Shown here: positions 1 through 8,102 of the stretch, piece after piece
How positions within the stretch are numbered: the first letter of the stretch is position 1
How the letters are laid out: every line of letters begins with the position of its first letter
Notes under the pieces: model-generated
What the model was told of the DNA's origin: nothing
Databases searched by the model: none
What the model saw: the letters and a program-made list of their open reading frames with translations, nothing else
From: Vallitalea okinawensis
GTDB taxonomy: Bacteria; Bacillota; Clostridia; Lachnospirales; PQDH01
Assembly (NCBI RefSeq): GCF_002964605.1
Contig: NZ_PQDH01000007.1
Span: 186,001 to 250,000 of the forward strand
Reading direction: 5' to 3'
DNA: 64,000 nt
Program-made: the position numbers and the translations under genes

Positions 1-16
1 AGGAGGTGAGTTTAGG

Positions 17-457
17 ATGAACACCTTCGATGAGCTATATGACCAGCTAAGGGCTGTTATTCCCTTTGATGAAATTGGTTTTCATGCAATAAAAAATGGT
101 CGCCTAAATCCTGTTCACAAAAGTAACATAACGGATTTTAAATTGGTAGAATGGAAAGCCTTCCATGCCAAAAATCCAGTATATATAGAAAATGACCCTT
201 TATTAACACAGCTTGTTAACTTGAAAGAATTAATTGCGATTCAGGATACCAATGCTATGGATCGAAAACCAGAGCCCTTTGAAAAATTAGACATACGTAG
301 TGTCTACATATTCCCCGTCATTAATAAAGACGAAGTTGTTGGCTTTGTTGAGATTCCTGGCATTAAAAAGTATCTTAACTACTCTGAAGATGACTTAGCT
401 AAATGTCAATCTATTGTTTCAATGAACAAGGAATTTTTAATCCAACAATCCAACTAA
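17..457 (+). CDS. Small GAF-like domain protein, function unknown
   Basis: 146 residues, starting at an ATG six bases after a perfect AGGAGGTGAG ribosome binding site. The protein is soluble, with no signal peptide or membrane segment. Its second half (YIFPVINKDEVVGFVEIPG, then a C-terminal helix) resembles the end of a GAF-type sensor domain, and at 146 residues it could be one stand-alone domain without an output module. It lies 15 bases before the thiamine-diphosphate enzyme gene and is probably cotranscribed, so it may sense a ligand for that enzyme. The GAF assignment is by eye, and I know no specific function. Confidence 0.55.
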   Translation: MNTFDELYDQLRAVIPFDEIGFHAIKNGRLNPVHKSNITDFKLVEWKAFHAKNPVYIENDPLLTQLVNLKELIAIQDTNAMDRKPEPFEKLDIRSVYIFPVINKDEVVGFVEIPGIKKYLNYSEDDLAKCQSIVSMNKEFLIQQSN

Positions 458-472
458 GGGGGAAAATATTAT

Positions 473-2098
473 ATGAGAATAGCTGATGCAATAGCAAAAT
501 ATCTAGAACTCAACAACGTAAAACATGTTTTCGGTATAGGAGCAGGAACCGTAGGTGCCCTCTATGATGCTATACACGATACCGAAATAGAAGTCATTGT
601 AACAAGAAATGAAGCAGGCTCAACTTATTCCGCATCTAGGTATTCCAGTATGAGTAAAAAAATCTCAGCATGTATATTAGCTGGTGGTGTAGGTATTAAC
701 AATGGTATTAACGGGGTAGCAGATGCTCACCGTGTTAAGGCTCCAGTACTTATCATCAGTGGGTTTGTCAACAGATGGCAAATGGGTAAAGGTGCTGTAC
801 AGGAACTAAACACAGAAAACATATTAGCTCCTATAACCAAGTACAGTAAAACTGTTCTAGAAGAAAAAGATGTGCTACCAGAATTAAAAAGAGCAATTGA
901 GTGTGCACTTACACCGCCCTATGGTCCAGTCCACATTTCAATTCCTATCGATGTGCAAATTGCTGAATATACAGATACATTACCTGACATTGTTAAAATT
1001 GATCCAGCTAATGTTTATGATTCACACTCTTTAAAAGAGGCTGTATCCATGATCAATAAAGTACCAAGTGGTCTAATCATGATCGGTAAAGGGGCACGAG
1101 GTCTAGGTGAAGAGGTAAAATCCCTATCTAGTCGACTTGGGTGGCCTATTATTTCAACTCCAGAAGGAAAATCTGTTGTTGAAGGTACTTTCCCATATCA
1201 TTTAGGTAATTATGGATTCTGCAGTAGCGATGCTGCAGTACATTTCGTTGAAAAAAGTGATTATGATCTTGTTCTGATTTTAGGAACATCATTGGGTGAA
1301 TCAGCAACGAGAAACTTTAATGAAGTTTTAGTTAAAGGCAAGCAAGTTATTCATATCGATTATGATAATAAGGAACTTGGCAAAGTATTTGACTGTGAAC
1401 TCTTAGTTCACCAGGACTTAAACAATGCACTACCCTATATACTAGAAAACACAGAAAAAAAATCAGGTGAATTTAATCCACCAGAAAAAATCAATGAACC
1501 ATATGTAAAAAACCACACTGGCATTTCAGTTCGCTTGCTAATGGAGAAGCTCCCTGATCTTATGCCTAAAAATACAACATTCTTATCCGATATAGGCGAA
1601 TATATGAATTTCGTCTTTAAATACCTTCATATAAAAGAAGGTATGGATTATGAAACTTCCTTAAATTATGGTGCAATGGGTAACTGTGTTGCTGGTGTTA
1701 TGGGTGCATATTTAACTGATGAGCAGAGAAAATATGCTGTTATTGTGGGGGATGGATCATTCTTTATGAATGGAACTGAGATCCTAACAGCACGTCAATA
1801 CAACATGCCAATCGTCTACTTTGTCCTTAACAATGCCATGTATGGCTATGTGGAACATGGACAACGTTTTATTTATAAACGTCCACCACAAGGTCATAGC
1901 TACGAGAGATTTTCAATTTGTGATATGGCTAAAGCAATGGATATAAAGGCCTTTCAAATAACGGAGCTCTCTCAATTAGATGCCTATAAAGAAGATTTTG
2001 CTTCTTTAGAAGGTCCAATACTTGTTGAGCTGATAACAGATGGTAGTGAAAAAGTTCCAGCCGCTGACCGCTTCAAATCACTAAGTAATGAAAAATAA
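473..2098 (+). CDS. Thiamine-diphosphate-dependent decarboxylase/acetolactate synthase-like enzyme
   Basis: 541 residues, the usual size for the acetolactate synthase, pyruvate and indolepyruvate decarboxylase family. The N-terminal Pyr domain carries the glutamate that activates the cofactor in RNEAGS. A central domain follows, and the C-terminal PP domain has the ThDP/Mg motif GDGS followed by NNAMYGY. Acetolactate synthases usually have RHEQGA at the glutamate, and the different context here argues against a standard IlvB, as does the absence of an ilvN gene. The substrate is therefore open: a 2-keto acid decarboxylase or carboligase. The ribosome binding site is AAGGGGG before the ATG. 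A bidirectional terminator follows directly. Confidence 0.8.
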   Translation: MRIADAIAKYLELNNVKHVFGIGAGTVGALYDAIHDTEIEVIVTRNEAGSTYSASRYSSMSKKISACILAGGVGINNGINGVADAHRVKAPVLIISGFVNRWQMGKGAVQELNTENILAPITKYSKTVLEEKDVLPELKRAIECALTPPYGPVHISIPIDVQIAEYTDTLPDIVKIDPANVYDSHSLKEAVSMINKVPSGLIMIGKGARGLGEEVKSLSSRLGWPIISTPEGKSVVEGTFPYHLGNYGFCSSDAAVHFVEKSDYDLVLILGTSLGESATRNFNEVLVKGKQVIHIDYDNKELGKVFDCELLVHQDLNNALPYILENTEKKSGEFNPPEKINEPYVKNHTGISVRLLMEKLPDLMPKNTTFLSDIGEYMNFVFKYLHIKEGMDYETSLNYGAMGNCVAGVMGAYLTDEQRKYAVIVGDGSFFMNGTEILTARQYNMPIVYFVLNNAMYGYVEHGQRFIYKRPPQGHSYERFSICDMAKAMDIKAFQITELSQLDAYKEDFASLEGPILVELITDGSEKVPAADRFKSLSNEK

Positions 2099-2105
2099 TA
2101 CTTGT

Positions 2106-2145
2106 AAAACAAAAGAAGGACACGTGAGTGTCCTTCTTTTGTTTT
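2106..2145. terminator. Bidirectional intrinsic terminator
   Basis: Perfect 18-bp inverted repeat (arms 2106-2123 and 2128-2145, loop GTGA) with A-rich and T-rich ends. It serves the thiamine-diphosphate enzyme on the plus strand and the converging ABC exporter operon on the minus strand. Confidence 0.9.
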
Positions 2146-2146
2146 A

Positions 2147-2944
2147 TTACATTTTTTGAACCATTAAATTACCAGATTCATATTTCTTTAACCCTTGATA
2201 GAAGAAAATATAGGCAATAATCATCCAAAGTATAGCTATGCCTACTACAAGTAATAAGTACTTAATATCAAAAGCTTTCATGACTTCTAGAGGTATTAGG
2301 GTAATAAATCCCGATGGAATAACCGTGTAAATAATCATTTTAACAAAGCCTTTATAAATCCCTTCTGGATAAATACTAAAAGTAATAAGAAATTCAAAAA
2401 TTGCCGTAACAACTCCTTTGGCATTTCCAAAGAAAAAAGTCATACAGTGTGCTACTAAGAGAACTCCAGAAAAGATGAGCGCTCCCGTTATGCAAAACAG
2501 TATAAACAAACCTACTGCCTTTAAACTTAACTCTGTAATGATGATGAACAAAATCACACCATAAAGAATATCTCCCCAAGCGGATATGACTGTTTTAGAT
2601 GCTAAAACGTTGATGACTACATCCTTGGGTTGAAGGAGGTAAGTATCTAATTCACCTTTAATGATAATGTCCGATAAACGATTTAAGTTGCCAAAGAAAA
2701 CTAATGCTAACCCGTAAGACGTAGATGCTAAAGCCCAAAGAAGCATGACATCTAGGTAATCATATCCGGCAATGTTCCCAACTTGATCAAATAAAAGCCA
2801 CCAAAAGAAGGCAAAGGATGCATTATTGAGAAACATGCCAAAAGTTTGTAAAAGAAAACTGGCTCGATACTCCATTGATGCTGAAAGATTCAACTTAAAG
2901 TATGTTCCTATCAATCCAATATTTTTTCTAACCGCCGTTAACAT
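2147..2944 (-). CDS. ABC-2 type exporter permease, second subunit
   Basis: 265 residues with about six membrane helices and the look of the ABC-2 (DUF990-type) permeases that come in pairs with one ATPase. The motif GELDTYLLQPKDVVINV in the first cytoplasmic loop matches the SGQIAYMLSKPYSYIG region of the preceding permease, so the two are paralogues. It is the last gene of the operon and overlaps the previous gene by 17 bases. The ATG is preceded by GGGGTGAGGG. Families of this layout export lipids, toxins or drugs; the substrate cannot be read from the sequence. Confidence 0.85.
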   Translation of the reverse strand: MLTAVRKNIGLIGTYFKLNLSASMEYRASFLLQTFGMFLNNASFAFFWWLLFDQVGNIAGYDYLDVMLLWALASTSYGLALVFFGNLNRLSDIIIKGELDTYLLQPKDVVINVLASKTVISAWGDILYGVILFIIITELSLKAVGLFILFCITGALIFSGVLLVAHCMTFFFGNAKGVVTAIFEFLITFSIYPEGIYKGFVKMIIYTVIPSGFITLIPLEVMKAFDIKYLLLVVGIAILWMIIAYIFFYQGLKKYESGNLMVQKM

Positions 2945-3731
2945 TGAGTGCCCTCACCCCTTTCCTGTATATAAGAAGACTTATACCGATAAATAATAAA
3001 ATGTACAATCCTTGAATGCATAATACTGTACCATATGCTGCAAATGAAAAATCAACAGCTGTTTTAGCTGGTGCATACGTTACGTAGGTAAAAGGTAAAT
3101 ATCTCACTAGATCTTGTAACCATACGGGAAATAAATCAATTGGCATCAACATGCCACCTAAAGTAAATACCAGCTTCTGATAAATCCATCGAAACGGCGC
3201 ATTCTCTTCTACCCAAAAAGCTGATAAAGATAAACATAACGTTATCGTAAAGTCTAAAGTCATACCAAGAATGATGGATAGTATAATAAACGGAATGGAG
3301 TAGAGTTTAAAGTTTTCTAATGGTCCGACTAACAGTAAACCAATGGATATACCTATCACAGTATTAATCAATAAACGTATGCTTGATCGCCCGAAGAAAT
3401 TAGTAAACTGATAGCCAATATAGCTATATGGTTTTGAAAGCATATAGGCAATTTGACCGCTCTTAACGTCTTCTGCTACATCTTGATGAATGGCGATGTT
3501 AGAAAGGGTTACCATCTCTGTGACGATTAAATACCAAATCATCATGTTCAAAGTAAATCCCTCAATCTCAACTTTTCCATCACCATAAATGGTTTGCCAA
3601 AGCATAAGGTATATGAGGATTATAAAGGCAAAGAAAACACTTCTTCCAGCAAAGTCAAATGCATAAGTAATGGCTTCAGCAATCTTCAATTTTACCATAT
3701 ACACGTATTTAGATAACTTCTTCACCATCAT
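2928..3731 (-). CDS. ABC-2 type exporter permease, first subunit
   Basis: 267 residues from the ATG at 3731. An ATG at 3728 is equally possible, and a GTG at 3734 sits too close to the AGCAGG ribosome binding site. About six membrane helices, of the DUF990-like ABC-2 permease type. It overlaps the ATPase gene upstream and the second permease downstream, which indicates translational coupling and equal subunit amounts. Together with its paralogue it would form the membrane channel of a heterodimeric exporter. Confidence 0.85.
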   Translation of the reverse strand: MMVKKLSKYVYMVKLKIAEAITYAFDFAGRSVFFAFIILIYLMLWQTIYGDGKVEIEGFTLNMMIWYLIVTEMVTLSNIAIHQDVAEDVKSGQIAYMLSKPYSYIGYQFTNFFGRSSIRLLINTVIGISIGLLLVGPLENFKLYSIPFIILSIILGMTLDFTITLCLSLSAFWVEENAPFRWIYQKLVFTLGGMLMPIDLFPVWLQDLVRYLPFTYVTYAPAKTAVDFSFAAYGTVLCIQGLYILLFIGISLLIYRKGVRALNVNGG

Positions 3732-4716
3732 CACCTGCTTTCTTCTGACTCCTGTAAATATCAGAAATAATCTCCTCTAAAGGTGGATCTTCTATCGTAA
3801 TATCCAACACTTTTCCTAACTTCATCAATTGACTAATAACATGATCAATATTGGTTTGACTACTATCAACTTCAACTTTTACAGCATACCCTTTTTGCTT
3901 CAATATTTTCACATAGTCCAAATTGACAGCAACAGGTTCAGCATATTTGATACTGATCAATTTATTGGATAGGTAATTATATTTTAGCTTTTTTACAGAT
4001 TCGTCAAGAACCATCTCCCCATGATTGATAATAATAACTCGTTTACATAACTGCTCTATATCACCAGCATCATGAGAAGTTAGGAATATGGTCGTTTCTG
4101 CTTCTTTATTAATTTTTTTAATCAAATCTCTGATCTTTTGTTTAACAACTACATCTAAACCAATAGTAGGCTCATCAAGAAAAATAATCTCTGGTTCGTG
4201 CAGTAAAGAAGCTGCGATCTCACACCTTATTCTCTGACCTAAAGACATTTTTCTAACAGGTATGTTTAACAAATCTTCTATTTCAAAGATCTCTGTAAGG
4301 TAATCTATGCGTTGCTTTAAGTATACATCAGGTAATTCATAAATTTTACCTAGAAGTCGAAAAGTATCCGTTGGAGGTAAGTGAAACCACAATTGAGACT
4401 TTTGACCGAATACTGAACCAATTTTATAAGCCAACTTCTTACGATCGGTTGTAGGATTTAAGCCTAATACTTCCATTTCACCGTGAGTGGGATAGAGAAT
4501 ACCTGTCATCATTTTTATCGTCGTTGACTTACCTGCTCCGTTAGGACCAATAAAAGCTAAAACCTCTCCCTTCTCTACTTCTAAGGAAATACCTTTGACA
4601 GCATTGACTATCTTATATTCTGGTGCAAATAAAGATTTAACACTTCCTTTCAACCCCTCTTGTTTAACCTTTACCTTAAAATCTTTCTTTAAATTGTTTA
4701 CCTTAATCGTCTTCAT
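3709..4716 (-). CDS. ABC exporter ATP-binding protein
   Basis: 335 residues with one nucleotide-binding domain: Walker A GPNGAGKST near residue 57, signature MSLGQRIRCE, Walker B IIFLDEPTIGLD and the switch histidine in LTSHD. The C-terminal 100 residues after the ATPase core are typical of ATPases partnered with DUF990/ABC-2 permeases. It is the first gene of the three-gene exporter operon. The ATG is preceded by GAGGGG. Expression probably starts at the TTGACA/TACAAT promoter at 4845-4873 and must pass a terminator-like hairpin in the leader. Confidence 0.92.
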   Translation of the reverse strand: MKTIKVNNLKKDFKVKVKQEGLKGSVKSLFAPEYKIVNAVKGISLEVEKGEVLAFIGPNGAGKSTTIKMMTGILYPTHGEMEVLGLNPTTDRKKLAYKIGSVFGQKSQLWFHLPPTDTFRLLGKIYELPDVYLKQRIDYLTEIFEIEDLLNIPVRKMSLGQRIRCEIAASLLHEPEIIFLDEPTIGLDVVVKQKIRDLIKKINKEAETTIFLTSHDAGDIEQLCKRVIIINHGEMVLDESVKKLKYNYLSNKLISIKYAEPVAVNLDYVKILKQKGYAVKVEVDSSQTNIDHVISQLMKLGKVLDITIEDPPLEEIISDIYRSQKKAGDDGEEVI

Positions 4717-4775
4717 ATCATCCCCTCTTTCTCAAAATTATATGAATTTTCTGTATTCTATTGCTAATCCCCCTG

Positions 4776-4795
4776 CAACATCAATATTGATGTTG
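4776..4795. promoter_or_regulatory. Perfect 20-bp palindrome upstream of the ABC exporter
   Basis: CAACATCAATATTGATGTTG is a perfect palindrome with no loop, as expected for a DNA operator bound by a dimeric repressor. It lies about 60 bp before the ATPase start codon, downstream of the predicted transcription start and of the leader hairpin. It could also form an RNA hairpin competing with the end of the terminator. No cognate regulator gene is adjacent. Confidence 0.5.
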
Positions 4796-4800
4796 AAAAA

Positions 4801-4823
4801 CCTCGTTCCGATTTGGGACGAGG
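4801..4823 (-). terminator. Leader terminator/attenuator of the ABC exporter operon
   Basis: Read on the minus strand, a 9-bp stem (one G-U pair, 5-base loop) is followed at once by TTTTT. It begins about 15 bases after the predicted transcription start, so most transcripts could end here. This arrangement suggests attenuation of the exporter operon. Confidence 0.6.
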
Positions 4824-4844
4824 TAAAAATTTAAAATTTCTAGT

Positions 4845-4873
4845 ATTGTAGCAGTATTTACCACCGATGTCAA
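4845..4873 (-). promoter_or_regulatory. Promoter of the ABC exporter operon
   Basis: On the minus strand, consensus -35 TTGACA (4868-4873), 17-bp spacer, and -10 TACAAT (4845-4850). One of the best housekeeping-type promoters in the window. Transcription should start near 4838. Confidence 0.75.
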
Positions 4874-4945
4874 TAACTTTTTTAATATCTTTATAAAATA
4901 TTTCCTCAATTCATAATTTCACACAAATAACATATCATTGTTTCT

Positions 4946-5003
4946 AAGACACGAAGGTCTTTCTAGCTGGCGCAATAGTCCCCCTTGCCTGCTTGACCCT
5001 ACG
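4946..5003 (+). repeat. Truncated copy of the palindromic repeat element (right half)
   Basis: 58 bases closely matching the right half of the element at 12276-12395 (from its inner AAGAC/GTCTT hairpin to the CTTGACYCTACG end). The hairpin stem AAGAC...GTCTT is conserved while its loop differs, which suggests selection on the structure. The left half is absent. It lies just downstream of the ATP-grasp gene. Confidence 0.65.
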
Positions 5004-5024
5004 AAGAAAAACTTATTTTACTAA

Positions 5025-5888
5025 TTATAAAGTTTTACCAACATACTCAAAGATAGCTTCCGGCATACTAATCTCAGATACCATAGAAATAGTTCTAAAT
5101 CCAGCATTCCCATTAACTTCACACACCATATATCCATCCTTTGTGATAAGCAGATCAATACCAGCTATCTCAAGACCTAAAACCTTTACTACTTCCAATG
5201 ATAACTCCTCAATCTCCAGACTTAAAGGATATAACTCAACACTTCCTCCTAAGGCATAGTTAGATCTAAAATCCTTATTACTATGTCGTAGTACTGCCCC
5301 AACTACCTTATCCCCCACCACATAGACCCGAATATCTTTCCCATGACTTTCTTTGATATAGGCCTGAACGAGATAATGTTCATGCTTTTTCCATGGTATA
5401 TGATCCATATCATTTTCATAATTTATCAGATATACCCCTTCACCTTTTGAACCAATTGCACTTTTAACTACAAATGACCTTTCCTGAAGATAGTTAGATA
5501 ACTCCTGATAGTTGATTGTAGAAGAAAAAATCGTCTTTGGCATAGGTATATTCTTCTGTGATAGATATTGATGGGTCAATAGCTTATCCCTTGAAACCTC
5601 CATAGATTGTACAGAATTGATTACCCTAATTCCCATAGCTTCTAAAGCCTTTCCTAAATGAAGTGCGTAACATCGAAGCAAAACAAAGTCAGGTAGTATC
5701 ACGTTTTCCCCATTCATATGATGAACGTTAATACCTGTAGATTCATATTGAATCATCAAATCCTCAGCAAAAATAATCTTTACCTTCAATCCGAATTTAT
5801 TAGCTGAAGTAACCATCCAGTCGAAAGCATTACTCTTATGATTTAAAGTTGTACGACTATAAATAATCCATCCCGTTTTATCAGTCAT
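5025..5888 (-). CDS. RimK-like ATP-grasp ligase
   Basis: 287 residues from the ATG at 5888, chosen because GAGGTG lies seven bases upstream; an in-frame GTG at 5897 falls within that site. The C-terminal two thirds are an ATP-grasp domain: SFVVKSAIGSKGEGVYLI binds the phosphates, LVQAYIKES follows, and AGIDLLITKDGYMVCEVNGN carries the metal ligands. The family (RimK, LysX, coenzyme gamma-F420 ligase) joins an amino acid to a carboxylate. The acceptor is unknown. Last gene of a seven-gene operon. The annotation 'alpha-L-glutamate ligase' often given to this group would be a guess. Confidence 0.8.
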   Translation of the reverse strand: MTDKTGWIIYSRTTLNHKSNAFDWMVTSANKFGLKVKIIFAEDLMIQYESTGINVHHMNGENVILPDFVLLRCYALHLGKALEAMGIRVINSVQSMEVSRDKLLTHQYLSQKNIPMPKTIFSSTINYQELSNYLQERSFVVKSAIGSKGEGVYLINYENDMDHIPWKKHEHYLVQAYIKESHGKDIRVYVVGDKVVGAVLRHSNKDFRSNYALGGSVELYPLSLEIEELSLEVVKVLGLEIAGIDLLITKDGYMVCEVNGNAGFRTISMVSEISMPEAIFEYVGKTL

Positions 5889-5898
5889 TCTCAACACC

Positions 5899-6273
5899 TC
5901 AAGTTATAACTATGTAATGAACTAAAAGCAAAATAATTGTTATCCAAATCACAAAAATACATAATGATCCTATAACCTTTATTTTATGATCAATATAAAT
6001 CTTCTCAGTTTGATTTTTATATCTTTCAAATATTTCTCTCGGAATTAGCTTGATAGCTAGATAAATACCTAAGGGAACCAAAATTAAGTCATCTAGATAA
6101 CCTAAGATTGGTATAAAATCAGGTATTAAGTCAATAGGACTTAAAGCATATGCAACAACTATAAAGCTAACTACTTTAGCATATAAAGGAGTTTCTTTAT
6201 CTCTATAGGCAAGGTATATAACTTGGATATGCCTCTTCAATTCATTAGCCAATTCTTTTAGCTTTCCCATCAT
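5899..6273 (-). CDS. DUF1232 membrane protein
   Basis: 124 residues. The segment AYALSPIDLIPDFIPILGYL is the hallmark of DUF1232 proteins, followed by a second hydrophobic segment and a C-terminal membrane helix. The start codon directly follows the stop of the deformylase-like gene, and two consecutive ATG codons are available. DUF1232 has no established biochemical role. Its place between a deformylase-like protein and an ATP-grasp ligase is the only hint of function. Confidence 0.8.
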   Translation of the reverse strand: MMGKLKELANELKRHIQVIYLAYRDKETPLYAKVVSFIVVAYALSPIDLIPDFIPILGYLDDLILVPLGIYLAIKLIPREIFERYKNQTEKIYIDHKIKVIGSLCIFVIWITIILLLVHYIVIT

Positions 6274-6765
6274 TTATTTCTCGACCTGCATTCTAAAGGA
6301 AAAAGGATCAATAGCTCTTTGTACAGCAAGGATACCATCTAAGTGATCATATTCATGTTGAATAAGTTCAGCTAAATCACCCTCGTAATCAATAGAACAG
6401 TCCTGCCAATTCTCATCTTTATAAGAAACTCGAACTCTTTTATAACGTAATACCTTGACCTCTAATCCAGGAAAGCTCATACAATCATCCCATAACTCAA
6501 ATTGCTCATCTTCTAAAAAATCAAGTTTAGGATTAATGAACCCTATTGCTTTACCATCTATATACATATAGATAATTCTATAGCTTTCACCAATTTGAGG
6601 TGCTGCTATTGCTCTTCCAAAACCACGTTCTTTTCTAAAGTGAGTCATTGTATCATGCAAATCCTTAAGCACTTCTTTTGCTTTAGGTAAATCAGCTTCA
6701 AGTATAGGTTTTGAAACCTTATAGAGCCTTTCATCTCCTAATAGTAGAATCTCTCTCTCTGCCAC
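6274..6765 (-). CDS. def: Peptide deformylase-like metalloenzyme
   Basis: 163 residues from a GTG start preceded by GGGGAGG. All three deformylase motifs are present: FGRAIAAPQIG (about 49-59), the cysteine motif as DDCMSFPG (C95; the usual form is EGCLS) and QHEYDHLDG with the HExxH metal site (H137, E138, H141). Deformylases remove the N-formyl group from new proteins using iron or zinc. The altered cysteine motif and the absence of a methionyl-tRNA formyltransferase neighbour make a specialised or secondary deformylase possible. Confidence 0.82.
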   Translation of the reverse strand: MAEREILLLGDERLYKVSKPILEADLPKAKEVLKDLHDTMTHFRKERGFGRAIAAPQIGESYRIIYMYIDGKAIGFINPKLDFLEDEQFELWDDCMSFPGLEVKVLRYKRVRVSYKDENWQDCSIDYEGDLAELIQHEYDHLDGILAVQRAIDPFSFRMQVEK

Positions 6766-6777
6766 ACAATCCTCCCC

Positions 6778-8076
6778 TTATTCATAAAGCTTATCTAAGC
6801 TCTTATTCCCATAATACTTCTTATAGACATCAATTGCATAAGTATCCATCATTCCTGCAATGTAATCGACCGCACAACGCTTTAATTCTTTTGGATCATC
6901 TTTTTGGATGGGGCGATATTGTACTGGTAATAACATACCATTTTTATTGTATTTTGCATCAGAAAAAATCTCATATAAACCTTTGATAGCCTTTTCACCA
7001 GTCCGCTCATAAAGAATAACATCATCTGTACGATTAATGCATTTAAACGTAAATTTCTTCAATCCATAAGCTAAGAGTTCTAAATGATTAAAACCTAATT
7101 CATAATCATTAGCAGTTCCAGTCAAATCTTTAAATTGACTGTCTACTCTTACTAGCCCTATATCACTCATCAATCGATGAACAAGACTGGAAGTTAATTC
7201 ATTTCTCAAAAGCATGCTGTATTCTTCAGAAGAGTTATAATTAGCCGCTGAATTAGCCACATCTTTTGCTTTGAGGACTATTTTTTCCATGGTTTGAATA
7301 CATTGCTCATCAGCACGTTTTTGCTTTAAATAACGTCTAAATTCATACATAAATTCATCTATTGTAAAGAGTTTTAAGCTTAAAGCATCTTCAAGATCGT
7401 GGACTGCATAAGCAATTTCATCTGCAATATCAATGATCTGTACATCTAGAGTTCTAGGATGTACATCAACATGATCCATTAATATACCTTTATACTCTTT
7501 GTAGGTATCCTCGTAGATAAATTTTTTACGTTTCCTTTCTTTTTGTACAAAATACTTAATTAAACCAAGTTGCGTACGATAGGTTAAATTCAAGCCTCGA
7601 TATTTAGGAAATTTATGTTCTAATTTTGTCAAAACACGAATGGTCTGAGCATTCCCTTCAAACCCACCAATATCTGCGCACTGCTTATCTAAAACTCTTT
7701 CCCCATAATGTCCAAAGGGTGGATTCCCAATATCATGTGAAATAGAGCAAGCTTCAATAACATACATATCGTCTTGATAGAGATTTTGACACCCAGTCTT
7801 ATTCTTAATTTTATCTGCAATACCTCTGGCAATTTGAGAAACTTCTAAACTGTGAGTTAATCGATTTCTATAAGACTTTGAAGTATCGATACCTATTAGC
7901 TGCATTTTCCCTTGTAATCGACGAAAAGAAGAAGAATAGATAATCCTTGCATAATCCCTTTGATAAGGGTTTCTTTCCCTTTCTTCTCTTTCCTCATGCT
8001 GTCGGAAGTTCAATTGATTTAAGTTTCTACATTGCTCCATTATAATCTCTTTAGCTTCTAGCTTACTAAGTTCCAT
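6778..8076 (-). CDS. dgt: Deoxyguanosinetriphosphate triphosphohydrolase family protein
   Basis: 432 residues from the ATG at 8076, which has AGGTAGGTG upstream; an upstream in-frame TTG at 8097 lacks a good site. HD-domain metal site: RNRLTHSLEVSQIAR (H75) and CSISHDIGNPPFGHYGE (H114, D115), followed by a helical dGTPase-type C-terminal part. The family hydrolyses dNTPs to the nucleoside and triphosphate and limits dNTP pools. Gap of 26 bases to the upstream acetyltransferase gene, so part of the same operon. Confidence 0.88.
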   Translation of the reverse strand: MELSKLEAKEIIMEQCRNLNQLNFRQHEEREERERNPYQRDYARIIYSSSFRRLQGKMQLIGIDTSKSYRNRLTHSLEVSQIARGIADKIKNKTGCQNLYQDDMYVIEACSISHDIGNPPFGHYGERVLDKQCADIGGFEGNAQTIRVLTKLEHKFPKYRGLNLTYRTQLGLIKYFVQKERKRKKFIYEDTYKEYKGILMDHVDVHPRTLDVQIIDIADEIAYAVHDLEDALSLKLFTIDEFMYEFRRYLKQKRADEQCIQTMEKIVLKAKDVANSAANYNSSEEYSMLLRNELTSSLVHRLMSDIGLVRVDSQFKDLTGTANDYELGFNHLELLAYGLKKFTFKCINRTDDVILYERTGEKAIKGLYEIFSDAKYNKNGMLLPVQYRPIQKDDPKELKRCAVDYIAGMMDTYAIDVYKKYYGNKSLDKLYE

Positions 8077-8102
8077 AACGGCACCTACCTTGTTCAATTA
8101 TG

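Noticed and set aside
4595-5259. Plus-strand open frames opposite the ABC ATPase and ATP-grasp ends
   Set aside because: They have no ribosome binding sites or domain resemblance and overlap conserved genes on the other strand.
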